A stretch of DNA of 64,000 bases from an uncultured Prevotella sp. (GCA_900316295.1 ONCJ01000001.1:155898-219897); one strand, 5' to 3'. Positions 25,503-35,555 are shown, counted from the first letter of the stretch. The notes: generated from the sequence alone by a model not told the origin. Program-made: numbers and translations.

Positions 25503-26090
25503 ATGAAAAAATTTATGATGACTATGATTGCTGCACTCTGTATGAGTAGCGCCTTCGCTTTCAACCAAGGACCAAAGACACTGACACCAGCCGAGAAGAC
25601 CGACATGATGGCTAAGGAACTGAACCTCACCAAGAAACAACAAACCAAAGTGTTGGCTCTCAACGAGAAATATGCCGACCTATTTCAAAGACCTGCCCAT
25701 CATGGTCGCCATCACATGAAGGACGGCAAGTGTCCTAAGCAGCAGATGGAGGGATGCAAGAAAGATGTAGAGAAGAAAGAATGCTGCAAGAAAGACGCTG
25801 CCGAGAAGAAAGAATGTTGCAAGAAAGACGCTGCCGAGAAGAAAGAATGTTGCAAAAAGGAAGCTGGCGAGAAGAAGGACTGCTGCAAGAAGAAGATGGG
25901 CGGCAAGAGAGAGATAACTCCTGAGCAGAAAGCCAAGATGGAGCAGATGCACCAGAAGCGTGAGGCATACGACAAGGAGCTCGAGTCTATTCTGACCAAG
26001 AAGCAATTCCAACAGTATCAGGAGAACAAGGCTAAGCATCATGGTCGTCATGGTCATCATGGCAAACCACACGACAAGCCTGCTGAGTAA
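25503..26090 (+). CDS. Secreted Spy/DUF4890-like protein with Cys-Cys and His-rich repeats
   Basis: 195 residues; an ATG two codons earlier (25497) is also possible. Signal peptide to about residue 19 (SSAFAF), then a Spy/CpxP-like helical start (LTPAEKTDMMAKELNLTKKQQTKV). Residues 91-130 are four exact 11-residue units with paired cysteines (KKECCKKDAAE type; CC at 94, 105, 116 and 127). Further His clusters flank this (HHGRHH at 66-71 and HHGRHGHH at 179-186). The final helical segment EITPEQKAKMEQM matches the second half of the DUF4890 fold. The metal-binding potential is clear from sequence, but its function is unknown. Confidence 0.85.
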   Translation: MKKFMMTMIAALCMSSAFAFNQGPKTLTPAEKTDMMAKELNLTKKQQTKVLALNEKYADLFQRPAHHGRHHMKDGKCPKQQMEGCKKDVEKKECCKKDAAEKKECCKKDAAEKKECCKKEAGEKKDCCKKKMGGKREITPEQKAKMEQMHQKREAYDKELESILTKKQFQQYQENKAKHHGRHGHHGKPHDKPAE

Positions 26091-26117
26091 GAAAAAGATG
26101 ACTGAATGAATAATAAT

Positions 26118-26147
26118 AAGAGGCACACCGATAATGGTATGCCTCTT
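26118..26147. terminator. Bidirectional terminator between the Cys/His-rich gene and asd
   Basis: AAGAGGCA (26118-26125) pairs with TGCCTCTT (26140-26147) with further pairing inside; T-runs follow on both strands. Confidence 0.85.
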
Positions 26148-26180
26148 TTTCTATAAACATCCCCTAAGAGAGAAGTTTAC

Positions 26181-27194
26181 TTACCCAATATTACCTATCT
26201 TATACAAGTATTCAGCTATCTGTACGGCATTGAGAGCCGCACCCTTGCGTATCTGGTCACCCGTGAGCCACAGCGTGATACCGTTATCGTTGGCAAGGTC
26301 TTGACGTACACGACCAACATATACATCATCCTTACCAGCTGACTCTAACGGCATAGGGTAGACATAGTTCTGAGGATCATCGACGAGAGTCACGCCAGGA
26401 GCTGACTCCAGCGCCTTGCGTACCTGCTCCACGGTGAGAGGCTGCTCGGTCTCTACCCATACCGACTCAGAGTGAGAGCGAAGCGAGCTGACACGCACGC
26501 AGGTAGCACTTGTACGTACGTCTGAGTGCATTATTTTCTGTGTCTCGTTATACATCTTCATCTCCTCCTTTGTGTAGTCGTTCTCCGTCATCACGTCAAT
26601 CTGCGGTATGACGTTGTATGCCAACTGATGTGGGAACTTCTTGATGGTCTTCACCTCGCCCGTTTCTACAAGCTCCTTATACTGCTGCTGCAGCTCAGCC
26701 ATAGCCACCGCACCTGCACCGCTGGCACTTTGGTATGAAGATATGTGCACTCTGCGGATGTGACTCAGGTTCTCTATCGGCTTCAATACCACAACCATCA
26801 TTATTGTCGTACAGTTAGGATTGGCAATGATACCGCGCGGACGGTTGAGTGCGTCCTCGGCGTTCACCTCAGGCACCACCAGCGGCACATCCTTATCCAT
26901 ACGGAAGGCGCTGGAGTTGTCAATCATCACCGCTCCATACTTAGTAATGGTGTCGGCAAAGTCCTTCGATGTACCACCACCCGCAGAAACGAATGCCACA
27001 TCGATATCCTTAAAGTCGTCGTTGTGTTGTAAGAGTTTCACCTCATAGTCCTTACCCTTGAAGTTATACTTGCGACCTGCTGAACGCTCTGAGCCAAATA
27101 ATACCAACTCGTCAATGGGGAAATCTCTCTGTGCCAAGATGCGCAGGAACTCCTGACCTACAGCACCGCTGGCACCAACAATTGCTACTTTCAT
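26181..27194 (-). CDS. asd: Aspartate-semialdehyde dehydrogenase
   Basis: 337 residues. NADP-binding [14 protein letters not shown] at the N-terminus, catalytic C128 in ANPNCTT and the [11 protein letters not shown] motif, followed by the [12 protein letters not shown] histidine region. It converts aspartyl phosphate to aspartate semialdehyde for lysine, threonine, methionine and diaminopimelate synthesis. It stands alone, ends at a shared bidirectional terminator and has its own -7 box (TAATTTTG, minus strand, 27223-27230). Confidence 0.97.
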   Translation of the reverse strand: MKVAIVGASGAVGQEFLRILAQRDFPIDELVLFGSERSAGRKYNFKGKDYEVKLLQHNDDFKDIDVAFVSAGGGTSKDFADTITKYGAVMIDNSSAFRMDKDVPLVVPEVNAEDALNRPRGIIANPNCTTIMMVVVLKPIENLSHIRRVHISSYQSASGAGAVAMAELQQQYKELVETGEVKTIKKFPHQLAYNVIPQIDVMTENDYTKEEMKMYNETQKIMHSDVRTSATCVRVSSLRSHSESVWVETEQPLTVEQVRKALESAPGVTLVDDPQNYVYPMPLESAGKDDVYVGRVRQDLANDNGITLWLTGDQIRKGAALNAVQIAEYLYKIGNIG

Positions 27195-27222
27195 TTTTAC
27201 CTTAAATTTAGAATTTACGGTG

Positions 27223-27230
27223 CAAAATTA
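27223..27230 (-). promoter_or_regulatory. -7 box (TAATTTTG) upstream of asd
   Basis: Minus-strand TAATTTTG 29 bp upstream of the asd ATG; the -33 element is weak. Confidence 0.5.
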
Positions 27231-27273
27231 CACATTTTCATCCAAATAGGGTAAGGATTGATGTTTTTTTTCG

Positions 27274-27281
27274 TAATTTTG
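27274..27281 (+). promoter_or_regulatory. -7 box (TAATTTTG) upstream of the antiporter gene
   Basis: The box lies between the longest-frame ATG (27258) and the ATG at 27300, which supports the later start. Confidence 0.5.
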
Positions 27282-27299
27282 CAGACAAACAATAGGCTC

Positions 27300-29426
27300 A
27301 TGTTCAATTTGTCACAATATTTTCCCATCACCGACCCCACTCTTATATTCTTTGTGGTGCTGATGATAATCTTGTTTGCACCTATCGTGATGGGCCGATT
27401 GCGTATTCCGCATATTATAGGAATGGTATTGGCAGGCGTGTTCGTCGGACAATACGGACTGAACATTCTGGAGCGCGACGCCTCATTCGAGATATTCGGA
27501 AAGGTGGGACTATATTATATAATGTTCCTCGCAGGACTGGAGATGGACATGGAGGGACTGAAGAAGAACAAGGAGCGCATACTGGTATTCGGACTGCTAA
27601 CCTTTGCTGTACCGCTACTGATGACATGGATCATGGGGGTAGCTCTGCTCGACTACACATCGCTGACGGCTCTGACGCTGGGCTGTCTGATGGCTTCCAA
27701 CACGCTCATAGCCTACCCCATAGTGGGCAGATACGGTCTCCAACGTCATGCCACATCTACCCTGAGTGTAGGTTCGTCAATGTTCTCACTGCTAATCTGT
27801 CTCATTACGCTGGCTGCCATCGTCAACTCTGTGAAGGGTAGCGGAGGCTTTTTGTTCTGGCTATGGTTTGTGGCGAGGCTCCTGCTGTTTTGTATGACCA
27901 TGGTGATACTCATTCCGAGGCTGACGCGCTGGTTTCTGCGCCGATATTCCGACTCCGTGATGCAGTTCATCTTCGTCATGGCGATCATGTTTATTAGCGC
28001 TGTCTTCTCCGACTTCATTGGGTTAGAAGGCATCTTTGGTGCATTCCTTGCTGGACTCATCATGAACCGCTACATACCCCAGGTGTCACCACTGATGAAC
28101 AGACTGGAGTTTACGGGTAATGCCATCTTCATACCCTATTTCCTCATCGGTGTGGGCATGCTCATCAATCTGCAGCTACTCTTCTCAGGAGGCAACATCA
28201 TTTGGGTAGTAATATGCATCGTGCTCTTCGGTACCCTGGGCAAGGCTGCAGCAGCTTATTTGTCGGCATACATCTTCAAGGCACCAAGGATCTGGGGACA
28301 CATGATGTTCGGTCTCACCTCAGCACATGCCGCGGGAGCCATCGCCATGGTCATGGTGGGCTACAATCTGGAGGTGACACCAGGCAAGACGCTCTTCAAC
28401 GACGAGATACTCAATGGCGTGGTGATCATGATTCTCTGCACATGTGTCATCTCTACATTAGTTACCGAGGCCTCAGCACGACACATCCGACTCAACGACA
28501 AGGCCATGCAGCACGACCATAACCTGCAGGCTGACGACGAGAAAATTCTCATTCCCGTAAAATATCCGGAATATGCCGACAACCTGCTCTCCATGGCAAT
28601 GATGATGCGCAACACACGACTCAACCGCGGACTGGTGGCGCTGAATGTGGTATACGACGACGTCAATGTCGGCAAACATCAGGAGGAGGGACGTCAGCTA
28701 CTCAGGCACCTGCAACAGGTGGCAAGCGCTGTCGACGTGCCCATGCAGACACAGGTGCGCATCGCCGCTAACATAGCTAACGGCATCAAGCACGCCTTCA
28801 AGGAGTTCCAGGCATCAGAGATTATCATGGGACTGCACTTCCACAAGGAGATATCCACCAAGTTCTGGGGACAATTCACCCAAAGCCTATACAACGGCAT
28901 GAGCCGACAAATCATGATAGCACGTATCATGCAGCCACTCAACACCATACGCCGCATACAGGTAGTAGTGCCCTCGCGCGCTGAGTACGAGCCAGGGTTC
29001 TATCGCTGGCTGGAACGACTGGCTCGCATGGCTGGTAACCTCGACTGCCGCATACAGTTTCATGGCAGGCAAGAGAGCCTCAACCTCATCGGAGAATACC
29101 TGCAGAACCGCCATCCCAGTGTCAGGAGCGAGCTCACCTTCATGGGTCACTGGAACGAGCTGCCCGAGCTGGCAGCACAAATCAGCGAGGACCACATGTT
29201 CGTTGTCGTCACAGCCCGCAAGGGTACGGTGTCCTACAAGAACGCTCTCGAACGACTGCCCGACGAGATTAACAAGTATTTCAACGGCAAGACGCTCATG
29301 ATTGTCTTCCCCGACCAATATGGAGCTTCCGACGACACCATGACCTTCGCCCAGCCTCAGCATACCGAGGAGCGATCAGCTTACGATGCCGTGATAGAAT
29401 GGGCTCAGAAGAAGGTGAAGAAGTGA
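27300..29426 (+). CDS. Kef/CPA2-type cation:proton antiporter with a C-terminal USP-like domain
   Basis: About 708 residues from the ATG at 27300. The N-terminal 400 residues form 12-13 membrane helices of the Na_H_exchanger (CPA2) family, with IPHIIGMVLAGVFVG, FLAGLEMDMEGLKKN and LEGIFGAFLAGLIMNR. The C-terminal 280 residues form a soluble region resembling a universal-stress/UspA-like domain (ILIPVKYPEYADNLLSMAMMM), a common arrangement in Bacteroidetes. It probably exchanges K+ or Na+ for protons. The transported ion is not deducible. Confidence 0.9.
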   Translation: MFNLSQYFPITDPTLIFFVVLMIILFAPIVMGRLRIPHIIGMVLAGVFVGQYGLNILERDASFEIFGKVGLYYIMFLAGLEMDMEGLKKNKERILVFGLLTFAVPLLMTWIMGVALLDYTSLTALTLGCLMASNTLIAYPIVGRYGLQRHATSTLSVGSSMFSLLICLITLAAIVNSVKGSGGFLFWLWFVARLLLFCMTMVILIPRLTRWFLRRYSDSVMQFIFVMAIMFISAVFSDFIGLEGIFGAFLAGLIMNRYIPQVSPLMNRLEFTGNAIFIPYFLIGVGMLINLQLLFSGGNIIWVVICIVLFGTLGKAAAAYLSAYIFKAPRIWGHMMFGLTSAHAAGAIAMVMVGYNLEVTPGKTLFNDEILNGVVIMILCTCVISTLVTEASARHIRLNDKAMQHDHNLQADDEKILIPVKYPEYADNLLSMAMMMRNTRLNRGLVALNVVYDDVNVGKHQEEGRQLLRHLQQVASAVDVPMQTQVRIAANIANGIKHAFKEFQASEIIMGLHFHKEISTKFWGQFTQSLYNGMSRQIMIARIMQPLNTIRRIQVVVPSRAEYEPGFYRWLERLARMAGNLDCRIQFHGRQESLNLIGEYLQNRHPSVRSELTFMGHWNELPELAAQISEDHMFVVVTARKGTVSYKNALERLPDEINKYFNGKTLMIVFPDQYGASDDTMTFAQPQHTEERSAYDAVIEWAQKKVKK

Positions 29427-29457
29427 GATTTGAAGAAATGAAGAACTTTCAAATACT

Positions 29458-30111
29458 ATGATAAAAATACAGAATATAACTAAGAGCTTTGGCACCCTGC
29501 AGGTACTCAAAGGCATCAGCCTGGAGATAGACAAAGGCGAGGTGGTAAGCATCGTTGGTCCAAGCGGAGCTGGCAAGACAACACTCTTGCAAATCATCGG
29601 CACCCTCGACCAGCCCGACAGCGGCTCTGTCATCATTGACGACATCGACGTGACACGGCTCCGAGGCAAGCGGCTCTCAGCTTTCCGCAATCAGGAGTTG
29701 GGCTTCGTCTTCCAGTTCCACCAGCTGCTGCCCGAGTTCACTGCCATTGAGAACATCATGATCCCAGCCCTCATAGCAGGGACGAGTCGCAAGGAAGCCC
29801 GACAGAGAGCCGAAGAGCTACTACTGTTCATGGGACTGGCTGACCGCGCCCAGCACAAGCCCAACCAGCTATCGGGCGGTGAGCGTCAGCGCATAGCCGT
29901 GGCACGAGCACTCATCAACAACCCCTCTGTCATCCTCGCCGATGAGCCCTCTGGCAGCCTCGACAGTAAGAACAAGCAAGAACTCCACCAGCTCTTCTTC
30001 GACCTACGCGACAAGTTCGGACAGACATTCATCATCGTCACCCATGACGAGACCCTTGCCAACATCACTGACCGCACCATACACCTCAAGGACGGAGAGG
30101 TAAGTACGTAA
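29458..30111 (+). CDS. LolD-like ABC transporter ATPase
   Basis: 217 residues. Walker [10 protein letters not shown], signature [15 protein letters not shown], Walker [10 protein letters not shown], with size and motifs of the MacB/LolD family ([18 protein letters not shown]). In Bacteroidetes this subunit pairs with a LolCE/FtsX-like permease encoded elsewhere, as no permease is adjacent. It would power lipoprotein release from the inner membrane. The gene follows the antiporter by 31 bp. Confidence 0.88.
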   Translation: MIKIQNITKSFGTLQVLKGISLEIDKGEVVSIVGPSGAGKTTLLQIIGTLDQPDSGSVIIDDIDVTRLRGKRLSAFRNQELGFVFQFHQLLPEFTAIENIMIPALIAGTSRKEARQRAEELLLFMGLADRAQHKPNQLSGGERQRIAVARALINNPSVILADEPSGSLDSKNKQELHQLFFDLRDKFGQTFIIVTHDETLANITDRTIHLKDGEVST

Positions 30112-30149
30112 GAACTGAAGAATTAAAGAATTGAAGACATTCCACCTTT

Positions 30150-30983
30150 ATGAAACTACTATTAGGCGACTATAACACACTACGCATAGCACGACGATCA
30201 GACATCGGACTATACCTCGACGGCGACCAGGCTGGTGAGATACTGCTGCCCAACAGATATGTCACACAGGACATGCAGATAGGCGACGAGACACGCGTCT
30301 TCCTATACCTCGACCAGGAAGAACGACTCGTAGCCACCACCGAGCAGCCACTGGCAAAGGTAGGCGACTTCGCATGCCTTGAGTGCGTATGGGTGAACCA
30401 GTATGGAGCATTCCTCGACTGGGGTCTAATGAAGAACCTCTTCTGCCCCTTCCGCGAGCAGCGACAACGCATGGAGACAGGACGACGATACATCGTTCAC
30501 GTACATATAGACCAAGACAGCTACCGTATCATGGCGTCAGCCAAGGTCTCCAAATTCCTCTCCACCGACCACCCGCCCTATCAGCCTGGTGACGAGGCAG
30601 ATATCCTCGTATGGCAGCCCACAGACATGGGATACAAAGTCATAGTAGACAACCGCTACTATGGACTCATCTTCCGCAACCAGGTATTTCAACCCATACA
30701 CACGGGCGACCGTCTGAAGGCATATATCAGCAACGTCAGGGAAGACGGCAAACTGGACATAGCCCTGCAACACACCGGACGCCAGCACACCCAGGACTTC
30801 GCCGAAGAGCTGCTCGCCTACCTGCACGACCACAACGGAATCTGTAGCCTCGGCGACAAGAGTGATGCCGATGACATACGCGACACCTTCCACGTCAGTA
30901 AGAAAACCTTCAAACGAGCCGTAGGCGACCTGTATAAGCGCCACCTCGTCATGGCAGGCGACTATGAGGTGAGGCTGAAGTGA
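30150..30983 (+). CDS. S1-domain RNA-binding protein (CvfB-like)
   Basis: 277 residues with several S1-like OB modules (DIGLYLDGDQAGEILLPNRYV near the start, NQYGAFLDWGLMKNLFCPF in the middle, DNRYYGLIFRNQVF and GDRLKAYISNVREDGKLDI later) and a C-terminal winged-helix-like tail (KKTFKRAVGDLYKRHLV). This is the CvfB/YitL family, linked in Firmicutes to expression of virulence and heme genes. It ends just before a strong shared terminator. Confidence 0.88.
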   Translation: MKLLLGDYNTLRIARRSDIGLYLDGDQAGEILLPNRYVTQDMQIGDETRVFLYLDQEERLVATTEQPLAKVGDFACLECVWVNQYGAFLDWGLMKNLFCPFREQRQRMETGRRYIVHVHIDQDSYRIMASAKVSKFLSTDHPPYQPGDEADILVWQPTDMGYKVIVDNRYYGLIFRNQVFQPIHTGDRLKAYISNVREDGKLDIALQHTGRQHTQDFAEELLAYLHDHNGICSLGDKSDADDIRDTFHVSKKTFKRAVGDLYKRHLVMAGDYEVRLK

Positions 30984-31013
30984 GTACTGCCCTAAAGCAA
31001 TAGCAATCAAAAC

Positions 31014-31057
31014 AAAAAGAATGAGGCACATCATAAATGGCATGCCTCATTCTTTTT
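31014..31057. terminator. Bidirectional terminator between the cvfB-like gene and asnS
   Basis: Perfect 15-bp arms (31014-31028 and 31043-31057) with the A- and T-runs built into the stem ends; it serves the convergent genes on both strands. Confidence 0.9.
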
Positions 31058-31089
31058 TGTTGTTTCGTTCTTCTCTCCTACCCCCAGCT

Positions 31090-32544
31090 TTAGAACTCGG
31101 CGTTCTTAGGTGTGCGAGGGAAGGGGATGACGTCACGGATGTTCTGCATACCTGTAACGAAAAGAATCAAACGCTCGAAGCCGAGACCGAAGCCGGCATG
31201 AGGACAGGTGCCCCAACGGCGAGTATCGAGATACCACCATAGGTGGGTCGTATCCATCTGGCGCTTCTCCACCTCGCCCATGAGCTTGTCGTAGCTCTCC
31301 TCACGAACGGAACCACCGATGATCTCGCCTATCTGCGGGAACAGCACGTCGGTGCCCTGCATCGTTGGACCAGGTGCGACAGCACCCTTATAGCCTACGG
31401 AGCCCTCGCCCTGCTCGGCGTTCTGCTTCATATAGAAGGACTTGATGGCACTGGGATAGTCGGTCATGATGACTGGCTTCTTGAAGTGCTCCTCTACGAG
31501 ATAGCGCTCATGCTCAGAGGCAAGGTCGTCGCCCCAGTTGCAGGGGAACTCGAACTTCTTGCCGTTCTTGATAGCTTCCTGCAGGATATTTATGCCTTCG
31601 GTATATGGCAGGCGGACAAACTCGTCACAGAGGACTCCCTGGAGTCGCTCGAGTAGGGTCTTGTCTATCATCTTGTTGAGGAACTCGAGGTCGTCCTTGC
31701 AGTTGTCGAGTGCCCAGCGCACACAATACTTGATAAAGTCTTCCTCGAGGTCCATAAGTCCTTCCTGATCGAGGAATGCCACCTCGGGCTCTACCATCCA
31801 GAACTCTGCCAGATGGCGCGGGGTATTGCTATTCTCTGCGCGGAAGGTGGGACCGAAGGTGTAGATGGAGCCGAGAGCTGTGGCTCCGAGCTCACCCTCG
31901 AGTTGTCCGCTGACTGTGAGTGATGTCTGCTCACCGAAGAAGTCGTCATCATAGATAATCTTTCCGTTCTCGTCTTTCTTCAGGTCATAGAGGTTCTTGG
32001 TCGTTACCTGGAACATGTTACCGGCACCCTCACAATCACTGGCTGTAATCAGCGGGGTGTGGAAATAGAAGAAGCCATGCTCATGAAAATAGGTGTGAAT
32101 GGCCATCGCCATGTTATGGCGAATACGCATCACTGCACCGAAGGTATTGGTACGCAGACGCATGTGGGCATTCTTACGCATCACCTCGAACGACTGTCCC
32201 TTCTTCTGCATAGGATAGGTATTGTCACAGAGTCCGTAGATCTCGATGGTAGAGGCCTGTATCTCTGAAGGCTGGCCTGCGGCAGGGCTCTCAACGAGCA
32301 CCCCATCGACCGAAAGGCAGGCACCTGTGGTGACGTCCTTGAGCGAAGCCTCTTTGCCACAGAATGTCACAGGACAGTCGTCGGGAGCTACCACCACCTG
32401 TACGTTCTTAATAGTGGAGCCGTCGTTGAGGGCAATAAAGTCTACTGCCTTACTACTACGATGGGTACGAACCCATCCTTTTACATTGATCTTTTCTCCA
32501 TATCTGGTGCTCTTCAGAGCATCAACAATCTTTGTTCTTGTCAT
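31090..32544 (-). CDS. asnS: Asparagine-tRNA ligase
   Basis: 484 residues, near the family length. OB-fold anticodon domain at the N-terminus ([24 protein letters not shown]), then class II synthetase motifs ([29 protein letters not shown], and the motif 3 region GFGLGFERL). It charges tRNA-Asn. Monocistronic; convergent with the S1-protein gene. Confidence 0.97.
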   Translation of the reverse strand: MTRTKIVDALKSTRYGEKINVKGWVRTHRSSKAVDFIALNDGSTIKNVQVVVAPDDCPVTFCGKEASLKDVTTGACLSVDGVLVESPAAGQPSEIQASTIEIYGLCDNTYPMQKKGQSFEVMRKNAHMRLRTNTFGAVMRIRHNMAMAIHTYFHEHGFFYFHTPLITASDCEGAGNMFQVTTKNLYDLKKDENGKIIYDDDFFGEQTSLTVSGQLEGELGATALGSIYTFGPTFRAENSNTPRHLAEFWMVEPEVAFLDQEGLMDLEEDFIKYCVRWALDNCKDDLEFLNKMIDKTLLERLQGVLCDEFVRLPYTEGINILQEAIKNGKKFEFPCNWGDDLASEHERYLVEEHFKKPVIMTDYPSAIKSFYMKQNAEQGEGSVGYKGAVAPGPTMQGTDVLFPQIGEIIGGSVREESYDKLMGEVEKRQMDTTHLWWYLDTRRWGTCPHAGFGLGFERLILFVTGMQNIRDVIPFPRTPKNAEF

Positions 32545-32557
32545 AAAAAAAATCTTT

Positions 32558-32694
32558 CCCTGCCCCTCCCTATAATGGAGGGAGTAGAATGTCAGACACT
32601 CTACAAGGTGTATTTTTAATATTGTTATTATTTAGATAAAAAAACTCTTTTGTCTACCCCTATACACTCCCCTACCCAATAGGGAGGGGCAGGG
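32558..32694. repeat. Inverted repeat, 16-bp GC-rich arms, between asnS and the pseudouridine synthase gene
   Basis: CCCTGCCCCTCCCTAT (32558-32573) is the exact reverse complement of 32679-32694, about 105 bp apart. A smaller hairpin CTCCC/GGGAG lies at the left arm. It resembles dispersed CCCCTCCC elements seen between genes in Bacteroidetes. Confidence 0.8.
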
Positions 32695-32708
32695 GGATGG
32701 TTCTCTCT

Positions 32709-34181
32709 TTACTCGAACGCTCCCATTCGCAGGATGTCGACTTCCTTCTCTGTAAGGAATCGCCAGTCGCCTCGACGGAGATTCTTCTTGGTAAGACCAG
32801 CAAACTGGACACGGTCGAGCTTGATGACACGATAGCCGAGGCTCTCGAAGATGCGACGCACGATACGGTTCTTGCCGCTGTGGATCTCGATGCCTACCTG
32901 GCTCTTGTCGGTATCACTTGCGTATGCTATAGCATCGGCATGTACCTCACCATCGCTGAGCTCAATGCCTTCGCTGATCTGCTGGATGTCGTGAGCTGTC
33001 ACGTTCTTGTCAAGGAAGACGTGGTATACCTTCTTCTTGAGGAACTTAGGATGTGTGAGCTTGCTTGCAAGGTCGCCATCATTGGTCAGGAGGAGCACGC
33101 CAGTGGTGTTACGGTCGAGTCGGCCAACAGGGTAGATACGCTCCGGACATACATTCTTCACAAGATCCATTACGGTCTTGCGTTGCTGTGGGTCATCGCT
33201 TGTGGTGACATATCCCTTGGGCTTGTTAAGCAATACATAAACTTTCTTCTCGATGGAAACAGGTGTGCCGTTGACGATAATCTCATCGCTACGCAGCACC
33301 TTAACTCCGAGTTCGGTCACTACCTGACCATTGACCGTCACAGCTCCATTCTGTATGAACTCATCTGCCTCACGTCGACTGCATACACCTGCATTGGCAA
33401 TAAACTTATTCAAGCGCAGTGGCTCGTTGGGATCGATATGTTCCTCCTTGTACTCGATGCGCTTCTTCATGCTATACTTAGCATTGGGATCATAGTCGGC
33501 ACTACGCTGACGATAGCCCCCACCGCGGTTGTTATAACCACCACGATTATTGTTGTAGCCGCCACGCTGCTGGTAGCCACTCTGGGGGTTGTTATATCGA
33601 GGACGATAGCCTCCCTGCTGCTGACGGGGCTGATAGCCGCCCTGTTGGTTGCCATAGTTGTTATAGCGAGGACGATAGCCGCCCTCGTTCTCAACCATGT
33701 TCTCGCTATCGCTATTGTTATAACGTGGACGATAGCCCTGTTGCTGACGTGGCTGATAGCCTCCTTCGCCCTGATTGTTATAGCGTGGACGATAGCCGCC
33801 CTGCTGACGAGGCTGGTAACCCTGTTGACGGGACTGATAGCCGCCCTCGCCCTGATTGTTATAGCGTGGACGATAACCGCCCTGCTGACGAGGCTGGTAA
33901 CCCTGCTGACGGGGCTGATAGCCGCCCTCGCCCTGATTGTTATAGCGTGGACGATAGCCCGTATTATAGTTTTCAGAACTTGCACCCTCGCCGTCATTAT
34001 TCATAGCATCACCGCTATTATACTGCGGTCTCTGCACATGAATACGTGGACGCATGATGCGTTTTCTCTCACCTGTGTTTCCTTGTTTCCAGTCAGTAGT
34101 CTCGTGTTGTTCCACCTGAGAAGAGCCTTCACGGTTCGTCTCATTCACTTCTGCCTTGTTCTCTAAATCTTCTGGCTTCAT
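32709..34181 (-). CDS. RluB/RsuA-type pseudouridine synthase with a long RG-rich N-terminal tail
   Basis: 490 residues. The C-terminal 240 residues are a standard enzyme: S4 domain (LRLNKFIANAGVCSRREADEFI), the catalytic block GRLDRNTTGVLLLTNDG with the Asp nucleophile, and the KSQVGIEIHSGKNRIVRRI ending. Residues about 70-245 are low-complexity Gly/Tyr/Arg/Gln/Asn repeats (GYRPRYNNQGEGGYQPRQQ type), similar to RGG/RNA-binding tails. It modifies 23S rRNA or a related RNA. The tail probably adds unspecific RNA affinity. The DNA of the tail is itself a tandem repeat and prone to copy change. Confidence 0.93.
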   Translation of the reverse strand: MKPEDLENKAEVNETNREGSSQVEQHETTDWKQGNTGERKRIMRPRIHVQRPQYNSGDAMNNDGEGASSENYNTGYRPRYNNQGEGGYQPRQQGYQPRQQGGYRPRYNNQGEGGYQSRQQGYQPRQQGGYRPRYNNQGEGGYQPRQQQGYRPRYNNSDSENMVENEGGYRPRYNNYGNQQGGYQPRQQQGGYRPRYNNPQSGYQQRGGYNNNRGGYNNRGGGYRQRSADYDPNAKYSMKKRIEYKEEHIDPNEPLRLNKFIANAGVCSRREADEFIQNGAVTVNGQVVTELGVKVLRSDEIIVNGTPVSIEKKVYVLLNKPKGYVTTSDDPQQRKTVMDLVKNVCPERIYPVGRLDRNTTGVLLLTNDGDLASKLTHPKFLKKKVYHVFLDKNVTAHDIQQISEGIELSDGEVHADAIAYASDTDKSQVGIEIHSGKNRIVRRIFESLGYRVIKLDRVQFAGLTKKNLRRGDWRFLTEKEVDILRMGAFE

Positions 34182-34208
34182 AATCTTAAACTTTTAAACT
34201 CTTAAACT

Positions 34209-35555
34209 CTAAACTCCCGTATAATTGCTGGGTGTTATTGCCATCAGCTCTTGCTTGACGGCATCACTTACGTTCAATCCTTGTATAAATTCGTGTATCG
34301 ATGATTCGGTCATGTGTTTATTGGTACGAGTGAGTGCCTTCAGCGCCTCGTATGGGTGAGGATAGGCCTCACGACGTAGTATGGTCTGAATGGCTTCTGC
34401 CACTACCGCCCACGTATTATCAAGATCCTCAGCTAGTTTGTCCTCGTTGAGAATCAGCTTGCGAAGTCCCTTCAGTGTACTCTCGATGGCTATGACTCCA
34501 TGACCGAGAGGAACTCCGATGTTACGTAGCACAGTGGAGTCAGTGAGGTCGCGCTGCAACCTGCTGACAGGCAGTTTCTGTGCCAAGAACTGCAATATGG
34601 CATTAGCAATGCCAAGGTTGCCCTCGGAATTCTCAAAGTCAATAGGATTGACCTTATGGGGCATTGCGCTGGAGCCTACCTCACCTGCCTTGATCTTCTG
34701 TTTGAAGTACTCCATGGAGATATACATCCAGAAATCTCGGTCGAGATCGATAATGATAGTATTGATACGGCGCAACGCGTCAAACACGCCACCAAGATGA
34801 TCATAGTTGCTTATCTGTGTGGTAAATTGCTCACGCTCTAATCCTAGTTTCTCGCTAACAAAGCGATTGCCAAAGGCTTTCCAGTCGTATGACGGATATG
34901 CCACATGATGGGCATTATAGTTACCAGTAGCACCACCAAACTTAGCGGTAAACTTACTGTTACGGAGTGTGGCAAGTTGTTCTTCCAAGCGATAAACGAA
35001 CACCATCACCTCCTTACCCAGACGTGTAGGCGACGCTGGCTGACCATGAGTCTTGGCAAGCATTGGTATCTCTGCCCACTCGTCAGCATACTCCCTGAGC
35101 TGGGCTATCAGTTCTTCCACAAGGGGGATATACACATCGGTGAGGGCTTCCTTGACCGACAGGGGTACACTGGTATTATTGATATCCTGTGAGGTCAGTC
35201 CGAAATGGATAAATTCCTTAAATGCATCCAGACCGCCAATCTTGTCGAATTCCTCCTTGATAAAGTATTCTACTGCCTTTACGTCATGGTTTGTCACCTT
35301 CTCAATGTCCTTGACACGAGCAGCCTGCCGCTCGTCAAACTTGCGGTAGATGTCACGTAGCCTGTCAAACAAAGTGGTGTCAAAATCTGCCAACTGGGGT
35401 AATGGCAATTCGCAAAGGGCAATGAAATATTCAATCTCAACACGAACCCTGTAGCGAATAAGTGCATACTCAGAAAAATATTCAGCCAAAGGCGCTGTCT
35501 TCCCCCTATAACGTCCGTCTACTGGAGATATTGCGGTTAATAAATTTAGTTCCAT
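34209..35555 (-). CDS. purB: Adenylosuccinate lyase
   Basis: 448 residues from the ATG at 35555; the first eight codons of the longer frame (to 35579) lack support. The fumarase-superfamily signature is visible as SSAMPHKVNPIDFENSEG, with the TSQDINNTS block and the AKTHGQPASPTRLGKE block. It performs two lyase steps in purine synthesis. The E. coli-type length and the LLTAISPVDGRYR start are typical of this branch. A -7 box TACCTTTG lies at 35683-35690 on the minus strand. Confidence 0.96.
   Translation of the reverse strand: MELNLLTAISPVDGRYRGKTAPLAEYFSEYALIRYRVRVEIEYFIALCELPLPQLADFDTTLFDRLRDIYRKFDERQAARVKDIEKVTNHDVKAVEYFIKEEFDKIGGLDAFKEFIHFGLTSQDINNTSVPLSVKEALTDVYIPLVEELIAQLREYADEWAEIPMLAKTHGQPASPTRLGKEVMVFVYRLEEQLATLRNSKFTAKFGGATGNYNAHHVAYPSYDWKAFGNRFVSEKLGLEREQFTTQISNYDHLGGVFDALRRINTIIIDLDRDFWMYISMEYFKQKIKAGEVGSSAMPHKVNPIDFENSEGNLGIANAILQFLAQKLPVSRLQRDLTDSTVLRNIGVPLGHGVIAIESTLKGLRKLILNEDKLAEDLDNTWAVVAEAIQTILRREAYPHPYEALKALTRTNKHMTESSIHEFIQGLNVSDAVKQELMAITPSNYTGV

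Noticed and set aside
32697-34166. A 489-residue open frame opposite the pseudouridine synthase
   Set aside because: It is a mirror of the RG-rich repeat; the encoded sequence is low complexity and the other strand has clear S4 and catalytic motifs.
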